Shown: positions 8,916 to 19,080, counted from the first letter of the stretch. The stretch: DNA of 64,000 bases from Polynucleobacter alcilacus (GCF_018881545.1 NZ_JACVQD010000001.1:1935961-1999960); one strand, 5' to 3'. The notes: generated by a model not told the origin, from the sequence alone. Translations and numbers: made by a program.

Positions 8916-10306
8916 AAATGGCTATTGAACTCATTGCTGGGAAGTAGAGGACCTATCTTGGCCTGTTTACGGATATTCCACAAGAAATCAATGGCCTTGG
9001 TCATTTCGGCTGGACTTGCGCCCCCACTAAAAGCAGCTAAGCGCAGTGCTTTATCCGTAATCTCAGCACGACTTAAAGTGTTTCCAGGATCACCTTTGGG
9101 TTCATCCACGCGACCTTCCAGAATTTGCCCATGATTTAAATGCACTTTCACTTTACCGATCCAGCGTTGTGGATACGCAGCATCGACTTCAGGATCCAAA
9201 GTCATCGTGACACGATCGCGGAATAAACAAATCGCCTCATCATGAAAATGCTGATCGAATTCTTGTAGGCCAGCAAATTGATAGTGGGCAACAAGGGCAA
9301 GTACGGTACCCATGGAGAACTTCGATTGATGAACGGTTGCGGGATCTGTCACGGGACCCAAAACATCAATCGCACCTTGATGAACCAGCGTTTCCACTTT
9401 AGCGATGTCACTCGGCTTCAGTGTGTTTGCCAGCATCACTTGCAATAGTGCATCTGCAGCAGGGTGAGTATGGCGGCATGAGGCATGGTATTTAAAGCTG
9501 GTCTCGGCTAAAGCCCAGCGACTTCCTAAGCGATCAACTAATTTACTGGGATCTGCATCGCTAGTCATCCCTGCAGCTAAGCCTTGCTTGCCTTCTAAAA
9601 TATGTTCGGCGCCAGTAAAGCCGGCTTGCGCAATATAGGCTGACATGAGACCGGTGGCTGCTGCGTGAGCAGTATGGAGTTGCTTAGAGTCTGCAGCATC
9701 GCGAAGGAATTCCCAAAGGCCAGCAGATTGGGTTCCAGCCGAACCAAAAGCATGCAGCATTTGTTCGGGATTGAGTTTAAGAAGTCGTCCAACAGCCGCT
9801 GCAGCTGCAAGCGTTCCTGCCGTACCAGTCGTATGAAACACCTTGTAATGGGAACGACCTAAAAATTCTCCAACGCGGATACCTACTTCATAACCCGCCA
9901 CTGACGCAACCAGAAAATCTTCACCAGAGGCACCAATGGCTTGAGCACAAGCGAGCGCCGGTGGGAAGACCACCGTAGCCGGATGAAAGACGGAGCCATT
10001 GTGAACATCATCTTGTTCTGCCACATGAGAAGCAGCTGCATTAGCCATTGCTGCTAAAAAAGGACTTGAGCTATTGCGCGAGATGAGGATTTCAGAGGAA
10101 CCAGGATGAGCGCTATCGAAGCCACCCATATTCTGCGCAAATTGGGTAATCGTTTCAACGGGACGAGAGCCTTTGCCGGCCACTGCTGAGCCAAACCAAT
10201 CGACCAATAAATCTTCGGCGCGATTGATGACATCACTGGGGATATCGCTCATTTGTAGTTTGGCGGCAAAGCTAGCCAGTTCACGAGATAAGTGTTCAGT
10301 CGTCAT
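8912..10306 (-). CDS. MmgE/PrpD family dehydratase or decarboxylase
   Basis: A 464-residue protein with the MmgE/PrpD fold, the family of 2-methylcitrate dehydratase and cis-aconitate decarboxylase. Visible landmarks are DWFGSAVAGKGSRPV near residue 34, NAAASHVAEQDDVHNGSVFHPATVV near residues 88-112 (shown in part as AEQDDVHNGS and FHPATVV), FHTTGTAGTLAAAAAVGRLL near 156 and SFKYHASCRHTHPAADAL near 270. The prpB/prpC/acnD genes of the methylcitrate cycle are absent, so propionate catabolism is unlikely. The context of a MaoC hydratase and CitE lyase suggests a branched C5/C6 acid. Substrate unresolved. Confidence 0.8.
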   Translation of the reverse strand: MTTEHLSRELASFAAKLQMSDIPSDVINRAEDLLVDWFGSAVAGKGSRPVETITQFAQNMGGFDSAHPGSSEILISRNSSSPFLAAMANAAASHVAEQDDVHNGSVFHPATVVFPPALACAQAIGASGEDFLVASVAGYEVGIRVGEFLGRSHYKVFHTTGTAGTLAAAAAVGRLLKLNPEQMLHAFGSAGTQSAGLWEFLRDAADSKQLHTAHAAATGLMSAYIAQAGFTGAEHILEGKQGLAAGMTSDADPSKLVDRLGSRWALAETSFKYHASCRHTHPAADALLQVMLANTLKPSDIAKVETLVHQGAIDVLGPVTDPATVHQSKFSMGTVLALVAHYQFAGLQEFDQHFHDEAICLFRDRVTMTLDPEVDAAYPQRWIGKVKVHLNHGQILEGRVDEPKGDPGNTLSRAEITDKALRLAAFSGGASPAEMTKAIDFLWNIRKQAKIGPLLPSNEFNSHL

Positions 10307-10321
10307 AGTTCAATTCTCTTT

Positions 10322-11206
10322 TTAAGCGAGTACTGCAGTGGCTTGCATGGTCAGCCAGCCTTCATGGTCTTGTGCCCAAATGGAAATCGTTTTGCCACTG
10401 GGGTCTGTATCTAAATCTGGTTTAGCAGATACTTTAAAAATGTTGATATCAAAGGTGGGGCGTATGGCGCGGAACTCAAAGTTTTTGAGCTTGCACCCCG
10501 GAATGCTTTGACGCACTAAATCCACCAAGAGGGTAGCGATCAAAGGCCCATGAACAATTAAGCCGGGATAGCCTTCGACTTCAGTAACGTATTTGCGGTC
10601 GTAATGAATGCGATGGCCATTAAACGTAAGAGCTGAATAGCGAAATAGCAAGACCTCATCTGGTGTAATCGTTTTACTCCACTTCGCATCAGTGGGCGCA
10701 GGCGTGGGGGTAACGGGTTTGTCATCTGGTCCTGGGGCATCACGATAGACAATGTCATGCTCTTCAACAATAGCGAGGCCATGTTGATTGGAAATCTCAT
10801 GCTTGACTACGACAAAAATTAAATCACCCGTGCGTCCTGCTTTATGGGTAACAGATTCAATTTTAGAAACACGCTCCACTTCATCCCCAATCGAGAGTGG
10901 CGCGAGCCACTGCACGCGACTACCTGCCCACATGCGTCTTGGTAGCGGCACAGGAGGCAGAAAACCGCCACGCTGAGGGTGACCATCTGGACCAATCTCG
11001 GATTCACGGGCATAGGGAAGAAAATAAAGCCAATGCCAGAGCTCGGGTAAAAAAGTACCCGTTACTGGTGCTGGATCGGCTCGATCTAGCGTTGCCGACA
11101 GGGCGCGTACTGGAGCAGCAGTAACGCTATCTTGGAAAGACTCGGTTTTACCAAGCCATTCTTGTAAGTGGGTAATAGTTTGTGGTTCGATGCGCATAGG
11201 ACCCAT
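10322..11206 (-). CDS. MaoC/HTD2-like acyl-CoA hydratase (itaconyl- or mesaconyl-CoA hydratase type)
   Basis: Double hot-dog hydratase of 294 residues. The C-terminal half contains FNGHRIHYDRKYV followed by GYPGLIVHGPL, the active-site block of the HTD2, mesaconyl-C4-CoA hydratase and itaconyl-CoA hydratase group. The N-terminal half (residues about 8-150) is the FAS1-like dehydratase domain. An in-frame ATG three codons in (11197) is an alternative start; neither has a strong ribosome site. It lies 15 bases before mmgE and 22 bases after chrA. Followed by a CitE-like lyase, it matches the Ich-Ccl pair of itaconate degradation, except that no CoA-transferase gene is present here. Confidence 0.72.
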   Translation of the reverse strand: MGPMRIEPQTITHLQEWLGKTESFQDSVTAAPVRALSATLDRADPAPVTGTFLPELWHWLYFLPYARESEIGPDGHPQRGGFLPPVPLPRRMWAGSRVQWLAPLSIGDEVERVSKIESVTHKAGRTGDLIFVVVKHEISNQHGLAIVEEHDIVYRDAPGPDDKPVTPTPAPTDAKWSKTITPDEVLLFRYSALTFNGHRIHYDRKYVTEVEGYPGLIVHGPLIATLLVDLVRQSIPGCKLKNFEFRAIRPTFDINIFKVSAKPDLDTDPSGKTISIWAQDHEGWLTMQATAVLA

Positions 11207-11228
11207 TATGCCAATCTTAGGAAAAAGC

Positions 11229-12653
11229 TCAGCCTATTAAAACTGTGGCCAAGTAAGTGAGAAGCCCCGCTAGGGCGCACCCTCCTAATACCGTCATAAC
11301 GCCTTTTTGGAACTTGAATAGAGCTAATCCTGCCAAGATACAAATCAGGATCGAGATCCAAGAAATGGACCCCCCAAGGCCTCTGGGCAAAAAGACGTGA
11401 TACGCAAAAAAGAGACCTAGGTTGGCAATGACACCAACTACTGCTGCAGTAATGGCTGTGAGGGGTGCGGTAAAACCCAGCTTGCCATGAGTGGACTCAA
11501 TCAGTGGCCCGCCGACCAAGATAAAAAAGAACGAGGGTAGAAAAGTAAACCACGTTGCTACACAAGCGCCAAGCACGCCAAACCAAAATGGATTGCTACT
11601 ACCAATCAGATGTTGAATGTGTCCTGCAAGGTAGCCAACAAAAGCGACCACCATGATGAGTGGTCCAGGTGTGGTTTCTCCAAGAGCTAAACCATCAATC
11701 ATTTGGTTGGCACTGAGCCAATGAAAGTGTTCCACTGCCCCTTGATAGACATAGGGCAGTACCGCGTACGCACCGCCGAAAGTAAGTAGAGCAGCCTTGG
11801 TAAAGAACCAGGCTATTTGAGGGTAGAGCGTCTGCCAGCCGAAGAGGGCAATGAGAATTCCAATAGGCAGTAGCCAGCAAAATAGTGCGACAGCGCTGTG
11901 CAGCATCGTTTTTTGCATACTGAATTGCGCATGCGCTGGAGTAGGTGTGTCGTCATCAATGATGGCATTGCCGTAATGCCTTTCTTTATCCTTACCGTGT
12001 CCAGTACTTTGCTGAAAATATTCTGGATAGCGCTTGCCTCCCCAAAAACCAAGTGCTGCAGCAATCAGCACAATGATGGGGAAGGCTAAATTGAGTATGA
12101 AGATGGCTAAGAAAGAACCCAATGCAATCCACTTGAGTGCTGGGTTGTGAATGGTGCGTTTACCAATGCGGACAGCCGCATGTAAAACAATAGCGACTAC
12201 TGCTGGCTTAATGCCGAAGAAGATTGCAGCAATCCAGGGGACTTGACCAAAAGTGAGATATACCCAAGATAAGGCAATTAAGATCAATAGCGAAGGCAAC
12301 ACAAACAGAGTGCCGGCAAGAATACCGCCCCAACTGCGGTGCATTAACCAGCCTATATAGGTGACGAGTTGCTGGGCTTCTGGTCCCGGCAAGAGCATGC
12401 AGTAATTTAAGGCATGTAAAAAACGCCGCTCAGAAATCCAGCGACGCTTTTCGACCAGCTCTTGATGCAGAACAGCGATTTGACCAGCAGGACCACCAAA
12501 ACTAATGAGTCCTAATTTTGCCCAGAACTTTAATGCTTCTTTTAGGGGAATAGGGTTTGATTGACTTTGCCCTTCGTTCAACTTACTCGCCCATTCCGCC
12601 GGCAACTTGGCTAAAGCCGTTATCAACGTAAATGATTTCAGCGGTGATGCCAT
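11229..12653 (-). CDS. chrA: Chromate ion transporter ChrA (CHR family, long form)
   Basis: Inner-membrane CHR-superfamily protein; characterised members export chromate. The two homologous halves are visible: [19 protein letters not shown] near residue 50 and [19 protein letters not shown] near 290, each followed by a LPGPEAQQL or ETTPGPLIM block, with about ten hydrophobic helices. The full-length 474-residue frame begins inside fabI and overlaps it by 71 bases. A TTG at the KLNEG position, next to the fabI stop, would remove the overlap and about 23 residues. The start is therefore uncertain. Many CHR proteins in non-contaminated habitats have no proven chromate role. Confidence 0.85.
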   Translation of the reverse strand: MASPLKSFTLITALAKLPAEWASKLNEGQSQSNPIPLKEALKFWAKLGLISFGGPAGQIAVLHQELVEKRRWISERRFLHALNYCMLLPGPEAQQLVTYIGWLMHRSWGGILAGTLFVLPSLLILIALSWVYLTFGQVPWIAAIFFGIKPAVVAIVLHAAVRIGKRTIHNPALKWIALGSFLAIFILNLAFPIIVLIAAALGFWGGKRYPEYFQQSTGHGKDKERHYGNAIIDDDTPTPAHAQFSMQKTMLHSAVALFCWLLPIGILIALFGWQTLYPQIAWFFTKAALLTFGGAYAVLPYVYQGAVEHFHWLSANQMIDGLALGETTPGPLIMVVAFVGYLAGHIQHLIGSSNPFWFGVLGACVATWFTFLPSFFFILVGGPLIESTHGKLGFTAPLTAITAAVVGVIANLGLFFAYHVFLPRGLGGSISWISILICILAGLALFKFQKGVMTVLGGCALAGLLTYLATVLIG

Positions 12654-13365
12654 TCGCTAGATCAGAGAGTAAAAACGAGGCAGCATTACCCACATCATCA
12701 ATCGTCACATTACGGCGCATCGGTGCTGCGGATTCTACAGCCCCAAGGATTTTGCCAAAGTCTTTAATGCCAGAGGCTGCTAAAGTTTTAATTGGGCCAG
12801 CCGAGATCGCATTTACACGGATCCCTTTTGGACCCAGTGAATTGGCCAGATAGCGTACTGAAGCCTCCAATGAAGCTTTTGCAAGACCCATGGTGTTGTA
12901 GTGCGGAACAGTCCGCATCGAACCCAGGTAGGTGAGTGTTAACAATGCGGCATTCGGGCGTAACATGGGTAATGCTGCTTTACCCATTGCAGGAAAACTG
13001 TAGGCAGAAATATCATGCGCAATACGGTAGGCTTCACGACTTAAACCGTCCAAGAAATCTCCCGCGATCGCTTCACGTGGGGCAAACCCGATAGCGTGGA
13101 CAAAACCATCGAACTGGGGCCAAGTTTTTGCCAGATCTGTAAATAAGGCCTCAATTTGCTCATCGCTACTCACATCGCAGTCAAAAATGAGCTCCGTATT
13201 GAATTCTTTTGCGAAATCAACGGCACGCTCCTTAAAACGATCACCCACGTAGGTAAAGGCCAGTTCAGCACCCTCACGGCGGCAGGCCTTGGCGATGCCA
13301 TAGGCAATCGAGCGGTTTGAGAGGAGGCCGGTAATGAGGAATTTTTTGCCGGAGAGAAAGCCCAT
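12583..13365 (-). CDS. fabI: Enoyl-[acyl-carrier-protein] reductase, NADH-dependent
   Basis: Last reductive step of type II fatty-acid elongation, cytoplasmic. It is a short-chain dehydrogenase fold of 260 residues with the divergent FabI cofactor motif ([15 protein letters not shown] near residue 11) and the catalytic residues Y146, Y156 and K163 at exactly the positions of E. coli FabI ([17 protein letters not shown]). It is the first gene of the minus-strand run and lies only 50 bases from the divergent yejA-type gene, so both promoters are packed in 13366-13415. Triclosan and diazaborine target this family. Confidence 0.95.
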   Translation of the reverse strand: MGFLSGKKFLITGLLSNRSIAYGIAKACRREGAELAFTYVGDRFKERAVDFAKEFNTELIFDCDVSSDEQIEALFTDLAKTWPQFDGFVHAIGFAPREAIAGDFLDGLSREAYRIAHDISAYSFPAMGKAALPMLRPNAALLTLTYLGSMRTVPHYNTMGLAKASLEASVRYLANSLGPKGIRVNAISAGPIKTLAASGIKDFGKILGAVESAAPMRRNVTIDDVGNAASFLLSDLANGITAEIIYVDNGFSQVAGGMGE

Positions 13366-13415
13366 GTTGTGTCCTTTGCTTCAAATATGATTAGCTATCT
13401 ACAATTGTTGCATAT

Positions 13416-15284
13416 ATGCCTACCCTAAACCCCATTCGCCGAACAGCCCAATTCATACTTCTAGCCTTGCTAGTAGGGATGGCGGCCAACTCGGCTCAGG
13501 CGGCACAGGGAATTTCTCAGTATGGCAAGCCGAAATATGCCGATGGATTTGCCCATTTTGATTACGTCAACCCCAATGCGCCTCGGGGTGGCACCCTTAC
13601 TTTGCCAAATCCGGGTCAAAGAACTAGTTTTGATAAGTTCAACCCCTTCACTTTGCGCGGTGTCACTGCCCCGGGGATTGAATTGATGTTCGAATCTTTA
13701 GCCGAGGGAAGTGCAGATGAGGTGTCGAGTATTTATGGTTTACTTGCTGAAGACATTGCAGTAGCGCCAGATCATCAGTCAGTCACCTTTCGGATTCGCC
13801 CAGAAGCCAAGTTTTCCGACGGCACTCCAGTATTAGCCGCAGACGTCAAGCACAGCTTTGATGTGTTAATGAGTGGCAAAGCGCACCCGCGTTATAAAAC
13901 TACTTTTGCAGATATTACAGAGGCGGTTGTACTTTCTGAGCGCTCGGTACGATTTAATTTTAAGAATAACAATGCGGAACTTCCCATTTTGGCAGGAACA
14001 CTTCCCATTTTTTCTCGCAACTGGGGTAAGAAGGCGGATGGTTCAATTGTTCCTTTTGAAAAGATTGCATTTGAAATGCCCGTTGGTAGTGGCCCTTATT
14101 TAATTGAATCGTTTAAAGCCGGCAAATCGATTGTGTATCGGAGAAACCCACAATATTGGGCGGACCAACTCAGTAAGCCCCTGAATGTCCGAGTAGGTTT
14201 TTATAACTTTGATCGCGTACTTTACAAACTCTATAGCGATGATGCAGTTAGGTTAGAGGCCTTTAAGGCAGGGGAGTTTGATGCCCTCGTAGAATACCGC
14301 GCCAAGATCTGGGCCAAGGGCTATGTTGGGTCGAAGTTTGACAATGGCACGCTCTTAAAGAAAGCATTTCTCAATCACAATGGTGCAGGTATGCAAGGCT
14401 TTGCCATGAATTTGCGTCGACCTATCTTTAAAGATGTTCGGGTACGTCAAGCCTTAGGTTACGCCTTAGATTTTGAATGGCTTAACCGCCAAATTTTTTA
14501 CGATCAGTACAGCCGTATCAATAGCTATTTTACCAATAGCGATTTGAGTGCAAACTTTGACGGCCCCAGAAAACCGACTGAAGCAGAGTTAAAACTATTG
14601 AGGCCATTAAAAGCAAAATATCCTCAATGGGTACCCGATGCCGTATTTGAACCAATGCCTCCCGCACCATCTACGAAGCCGCCTGCTAGCTTGCGGCAGA
14701 ATTTAAAGAAAGCCCGTGAACTCCTCATGCATGCGGGTTGGCAATATCGTGACGGGGCTTTGCGCAATGAAAAGGGTGAGCCATTTCGTTTTGAAATCGT
14801 CGAGGATGGCGGATTCTTTTTGAGGGTGATTTCAGCTTACATGCGCAACCTAGAGAAACTTGGAGTTCAGGTCGATATCCGCACGAGTGATTTTGCCCTT
14901 CATCAAAAGCGCATGGATGAATACGATTTTGATATGACAACGATTCGTTTTCCGGATTCCCAAAATCCTGGTAATGAGCTGTGGGATCGTTTTGGTAGTC
15001 AGGCTGCCAAAGAAAAAGGGTCAGATAACGTGATTGGCGTCCAGTCACCCGTAGTAGATGCCTTAGTAGGGGAGATTACGAAAGCGCAAAATCGGGATGA
15101 GCTGCGCGCAGCTACGAGAGCATTAGATCGCGTCTTATGGAATAGTTATTTTGTGATTCCGCAGTGGTATAACCCAACCCATCGCGTGGCCTACCGTAAA
15201 GAGATGCGCTATCCAGAGCCCCCCTTGTACTACTCAGCAGAGCCGTGGATCATGCAAAATTGGTGGAAAGAAGAGTCTAAATAA
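13416..15284 (+). CDS. yejA: Family 5 extracellular solute-binding protein (YejA-like)
   Basis: Periplasmic peptide- or opine-binding component of an ABC importer. A signal peptide ends near NSAQAAQG (about residue 30). The mature protein has the SBP_bac_5 pattern: FDKFNPFTLRG near residue 72, FRIRPEAKFSDGTPVLAADV near 128 and the hinge segment FKDVRVRQALGYALDFEWLN near 335 (read in parts). At 622 residues it has the usual length for YejA. It overlaps the next gene by one base (TAATG), starting the yejABEF operon. Confidence 0.88.
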   Translation: MPTLNPIRRTAQFILLALLVGMAANSAQAAQGISQYGKPKYADGFAHFDYVNPNAPRGGTLTLPNPGQRTSFDKFNPFTLRGVTAPGIELMFESLAEGSADEVSSIYGLLAEDIAVAPDHQSVTFRIRPEAKFSDGTPVLAADVKHSFDVLMSGKAHPRYKTTFADITEAVVLSERSVRFNFKNNNAELPILAGTLPIFSRNWGKKADGSIVPFEKIAFEMPVGSGPYLIESFKAGKSIVYRRNPQYWADQLSKPLNVRVGFYNFDRVLYKLYSDDAVRLEAFKAGEFDALVEYRAKIWAKGYVGSKFDNGTLLKKAFLNHNGAGMQGFAMNLRRPIFKDVRVRQALGYALDFEWLNRQIFYDQYSRINSYFTNSDLSANFDGPRKPTEAELKLLRPLKAKYPQWVPDAVFEPMPPAPSTKPPASLRQNLKKARELLMHAGWQYRDGALRNEKGEPFRFEIVEDGGFFLRVISAYMRNLEKLGVQVDIRTSDFALHQKRMDEYDFDMTTIRFPDSQNPGNELWDRFGSQAAKEKGSDNVIGVQSPVVDALVGEITKAQNRDELRAATRALDRVLWNSYFVIPQWYNPTHRVAYRKEMRYPEPPLYYSAEPWIMQNWWKEESK

Positions 15285-16360
15285 TGCAAGGTCAAATGCG
15301 CATCTATATCTTGAAACGATTGCTCTTGATGATCCCCACATTATTGGGTGTATTGACCTTGACCTTTGCCGTGGTGCAGTTTGTTCCTGGCGGACCGGTA
15401 GAACAAATGGTCCTCGAATTGAAAGGCAAAGGAAGTGCTGCAACGGGTGGCTCAGAGTCTTCCGGTGCGGGTGCGACCTATCGCGGACGTCAAGGTGTTG
15501 ACGCACAACGTTTAGAAGAGGTGAAGGCCCTGTATGGATTTGATAAGCCACCAGTAGAACGGTATTTCATGATGTTAGGGCGCTTTGCCCGATTTGATTT
15601 AGGTCAGAGTTATTACCAACATGAAAGTGTTTGGGGCTTGGTAGTTTCAAAACTACCGGTTTCTATCAGTATTGGCTTATGGACCTTCTTCATAACGTAT
15701 CTAGTTTCCATTCCCCTAGGCATTGCCAAGGCAGTGCGGGATGGCTCACGCTTTGACGCCGTTACCAGCAGTATGATTTTGGTGGGCTATGCGATTCCTG
15801 GATTTGTGCTGGGCGTGCTGCTACTAGTACTTTTCGGTGGCGGCAGTTTCTTGCAGATATTTCCCTTGCGAGGGCTGACTTCAGATAACTGGAGTGAACT
15901 GAGCCTAATTGGTAAGGTGATGGATTATTTATGGCATTTGGTTCTGCCGATCACTGCTTCTGTTTTAGGTAGCTTTGCTGTTGTGACGATGCTGACTAAG
16001 AATTCGTTTTTAGAAGAGATACGGAAGCAATACGTTCTCACTGCTAGAGCCAAGGGCCTGACAGAGCAACAAGTGTTGTGGAAGCATGTCTTTCGTAACG
16101 CGCTGCTTCCTCTGGTGACGGGCTTTCCGGCAGCCTTTATCGGTGCGTTCTTTACTGGCTCACTCTTGATCGAGACCTTGTTCTCTTTGGATGGTCTCGG
16201 CTTACTCTCCTATGAGTCGGTGATGCGTCGGGATTACCCAGTGGTATTTGGTACCTTGTATTTATTCACCTTGATTGGTTTATTTACCAAGTTGATTTCT
16301 GATCTTTGCTACGTTTATGTTGATCCTCGCATTCAGTTTGGCGCTGGAGGCGGTTCATGA
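15284..16360 (+). CDS. yejB: Oligopeptide ABC transporter permease (YejB-like)
   Basis: Inner-membrane permease of the DppB/OppB type. N-terminal helix MRIYILKRLLLMIPTLLGV and a large periplasmic loop that here carries a Gly/Ser-rich insert (GSAATGGSESSGAGA) are typical of YejB. The EAA loop that contacts the ATPase is TARAKGLTEQQVLWKHVFRNA. The start at 15284 overlaps the yejA stop; an ATG four codons later (15296), preceded by AAGG, is an alternative. The stop overlaps yejE by 4 bases. Confidence 0.9.
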   Translation: MQGQMRIYILKRLLLMIPTLLGVLTLTFAVVQFVPGGPVEQMVLELKGKGSAATGGSESSGAGATYRGRQGVDAQRLEEVKALYGFDKPPVERYFMMLGRFARFDLGQSYYQHESVWGLVVSKLPVSISIGLWTFFITYLVSIPLGIAKAVRDGSRFDAVTSSMILVGYAIPGFVLGVLLLVLFGGGSFLQIFPLRGLTSDNWSELSLIGKVMDYLWHLVLPITASVLGSFAVVTMLTKNSFLEEIRKQYVLTARAKGLTEQQVLWKHVFRNALLPLVTGFPAAFIGAFFTGSLLIETLFSLDGLGLLSYESVMRRDYPVVFGTLYLFTLIGLFTKLISDLCYVYVDPRIQFGAGGGS

Positions 16361-17382
16361 ATCGATGGCTACGCTTTAAAAACAGCCGTACTGGTTACGC
16401 TAGTCTGTGGATATTCTCTATCCTCTTTGGCTTATCGATGTGTGCAGAGCTCATCGCCAATGACAAGCCCTTGGTCGTGCGCTATGAAGGGCATTTCTAT
16501 TTTCCGATTGCAAAGAATCAGCCAGAGACGGTATTTGGTGGAGACTTTTCAACCCCAACAGATTTCTTGGATCCAGATATTCGTCAAAATATTACGACTA
16601 ATGGCAATTGGGCAATCTACCCACCAATTCACTACAGCTTTGAAACGCTCAATTACTTCTCTCAGGTTCCGAACCCAGCACCACCATCTTGGGAAAACTG
16701 GTTGGGTACTGATGATCGGGGACGCGATGTACTAGCCCGCTTGATTTATGGATTTCGCCTATCCATTTTATTTGGCCTCGCTCTGACGATCGTAGGGGTT
16801 AGCGTGGGCATTCTCACGGGATCCTTGATGGGATTTTTTGGCGGTAAGTTTGATCTCATCTCACAGCGCCTAATTGAGATATGGTCTGCAATGCCAGAGC
16901 TCTATCTCTTGATTATCTTTGCCTCGATTTTTAACCCCAGTGTTTCCCTGTTGATTATTCTTCTGGCCGCCTTTGGTTGGATGGGTCTATCGGATTATGT
17001 ACGCGCAGAATTTTTCCGCAATCGCGCCCTAGAATATGTGCGAGCGGCGCGCGCATTAGGGTTGACGAATGTCCAAATTATGTGGCGCCACATCTTGCCC
17101 AATAGTTTGACTCCGGTCATTACCTTCTTGCCATTTCGGATGAGTGCCGCCATTCTTTCTTTAACCAGTTTAGATTTCCTGGGGCTTGGCGTGCCACCAG
17201 GAACCCCAAGCTTGGGAGAATTGCTTTCGCAGGGCAAGAGCAATTTAGATGCTTGGTGGATTTCACTATCAACCTTTGTCGTTTTAGTAGCCACCTTGCT
17301 CTTGTTAACCTTCATGGGTGAAGCCTTGCGTGATGCCTTCGATTCGCGTAAGTCTGGTGTGATGAGCGGAGGGCGCTCATGA
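16357..17382 (+). CDS. yejE: Oligopeptide ABC transporter permease (YejE-like)
   Basis: Second permease of the importer, DppC/OppC type. It has an N-terminal helix, then a periplasmic segment of about 100 residues before ENWLGTDDRGRDVLARLIYG, the signature preceding the permease core. The EAA loop is VRAARALGLTNVQIMWRHIL. At 341 residues it matches YejE, which has a longer first loop than DppC. It is coupled on both sides by 4-base overlaps. Confidence 0.9.
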   Translation: MNRWLRFKNSRTGYASLWIFSILFGLSMCAELIANDKPLVVRYEGHFYFPIAKNQPETVFGGDFSTPTDFLDPDIRQNITTNGNWAIYPPIHYSFETLNYFSQVPNPAPPSWENWLGTDDRGRDVLARLIYGFRLSILFGLALTIVGVSVGILTGSLMGFFGGKFDLISQRLIEIWSAMPELYLLIIFASIFNPSVSLLIILLAAFGWMGLSDYVRAEFFRNRALEYVRAARALGLTNVQIMWRHILPNSLTPVITFLPFRMSAAILSLTSLDFLGLGVPPGTPSLGELLSQGKSNLDAWWISLSTFVVLVATLLLLTFMGEALRDAFDSRKSGVMSGGRS

Positions 17383-19016
17383 GTTTGCTACGGTACGAGA
17401 ACCTATCGATCTCCTTTGGCTCTGGCCGACGTGAGAAATTTGCCGTAAAGAATCTGGACTTAGAGGTCGGCATTGGTGAGCGGGTGGCTCTCGTAGGTGA
17501 ATCTGGTTCTGGTAAGACCCTAACTGCACTAGCGCCCTTGCGATTAGAACCAGAGGGTGCCAAAGTATCTGGAAAAATTCTCTGGAATCAAAAAGACGGG
17601 GAGGCCGCTGTAGATTTACTCGCCTTGCCGATTCAAGATATTCGTGCAATTCGTGGTCGAGAAATCGCCATGGTGTTTCAGGAGCCAATGACAGCACTCA
17701 ATCCACTGTTTACTGTCGGTAACCAAATTATTGAGGCGGTGCAGATTTACCAGCCACTGATTTCTAAGTCAGACTGTACGGATGCGGCGATAGATTTACT
17801 CAAAAAGACTGGCATCCCAGAACCTGAGCGCCGTTTCCATTCTTATCCCCACCAACTCTCTGGCGGTCAGCGACAGCGTGCCATGATTGCCATGGCACTG
17901 GCTTGTAAGCCGCGACTCTTAATTGCCGATGAGCCAACCACTGCTTTAGATGTGAGCTTGCGTTTGCAGATTTTGGATTTACTAAAAGAACTTCAAGAAG
18001 AATCTAAAGATCAAGGTGGTATGGGGATTCTCTTGATTACCCACGATCTCAATTTGGTAAAACACTTTGCACAACGAGTAGCAGTGTTAAATCAAGGCAA
18101 TCTTATGGAGTCAGGTTCAACCAAACAGGTCTTTACTCACCCAACGGATCCCTATACCAAAGCATTAGTTAATAGCGAGCCAGTACGTGAACTAGCCCCG
18201 GTAATGCCTTTAGCCCCAGTCCTGTTGAACACCATAGACCTCTCTGTTGCTTATCCAAGTTCTGAGTCTGGCTCTTGGTTTAAAAAAGCACCATCTCATA
18301 AAGTCTTGAAGAAAGTGAATTTTGCATTAAAACAAGGTCAGACGATTGGTGTGATTGGTGAGTCAGGCTCAGGCAAGACCACACTCGGTATGGCAGTCTT
18401 AGGTTTGCTGGGCGATTCCTCTGCAGAAGTGACTGGGGATGTCGATGTACTCGGCAGTGATTGGCAAAAATTAAAGCCAGTAGAGCGTCGCGCCATGCGC
18501 TCGAGCTTACAAGTCATTTTCCAAGATCCATTCGGCTCTTTATCACCGCGGATGAATGTGATGCAAATTGTGTCTGAGGGGTTGGATATCCATTTCCCAA
18601 AACTCTCAGCTGCAGAACGAGAGACGCGAGTGGTCGATATGCTTAAAGAGGTCGGTTTAGACCGTTCTGCCTTGACGCGCTATCCCCATGAGTTTTCTGG
18701 TGGACAACGCCAGCGGATTGCCATTGCCAGAGCACTGATCTTGCGCCCCCAAATCTTGGTTTTAGATGAGCCCACTTCAGCCTTGGATGTCTCGATTCAA
18801 AAACAAGTGCTCGCCTTATTGTCTGAGCTGCAAAAGAAATACAACCTCGCTTACCTCATTATTAGTCATGATTTAGCGGTGATTCGGGCGATGTCCCACG
18901 AAGTGATGGTGTTAAAGGACGGCAAAGTGGTGGAGTTTGGGGATACCGAAACCCTCATTCGGCATCCGCGCCAGACTTATACCAAGGCGCTTTTTGCCGC
19001 AGCTGAACTGACTTAA
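17379..19016 (+). CDS. yejF: Oligopeptide ABC transporter ATPase with two fused nucleotide-binding domains (YejF-like)
   Basis: A single 545-residue chain with two complete ABC ATPase domains that energises the YejBE permeases. Domain 1 (residues about 5-270) has Walker A GESGSGKT at 40-47, signature LSGGQRQR and Walker B LLIADEPTTALD. Domain 2 (about 285-545) has Walker A GESGSGKTT, signature FSGGQRQR and ILVLDEPTSALD. Both sites look catalytically intact, unlike the fused exporter at 50462-54766. Last gene of the yejABEF operon. Confidence 0.92.
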   Translation: MSLLRYENLSISFGSGRREKFAVKNLDLEVGIGERVALVGESGSGKTLTALAPLRLEPEGAKVSGKILWNQKDGEAAVDLLALPIQDIRAIRGREIAMVFQEPMTALNPLFTVGNQIIEAVQIYQPLISKSDCTDAAIDLLKKTGIPEPERRFHSYPHQLSGGQRQRAMIAMALACKPRLLIADEPTTALDVSLRLQILDLLKELQEESKDQGGMGILLITHDLNLVKHFAQRVAVLNQGNLMESGSTKQVFTHPTDPYTKALVNSEPVRELAPVMPLAPVLLNTIDLSVAYPSSESGSWFKKAPSHKVLKKVNFALKQGQTIGVIGESGSGKTTLGMAVLGLLGDSSAEVTGDVDVLGSDWQKLKPVERRAMRSSLQVIFQDPFGSLSPRMNVMQIVSEGLDIHFPKLSAAERETRVVDMLKEVGLDRSALTRYPHEFSGGQRQRIAIARALILRPQILVLDEPTSALDVSIQKQVLALLSELQKKYNLAYLIISHDLAVIRAMSHEVMVLKDGKVVEFGDTETLIRHPRQTYTKALFAAAELT

Positions 19017-19018
19017 TC

Positions 19019-19036
19019 AGGGGGGTACCCCTTTTA
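19019..19036 (+). terminator. Possible weak terminator after yejF
   Basis: A GC-rich palindrome (GGGGTACCCC) with flanking G residues is followed by TTTT a few bases after the yejF stop. The stem is short and the loop tight, so this is only a candidate. Confidence 0.35.
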
Positions 19037-19080
19037 AATGGATTAATTTGGTGCATTAGCCCCAGTTTGATGCAAAATCA

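Noticed and set aside
8925..11124. Several plus-strand frames of 60-75 codons opposite the CitE, MmgE and MaoC genes
   Set aside because: They are antisense shadows of three well-supported enzymes with clear motifs.
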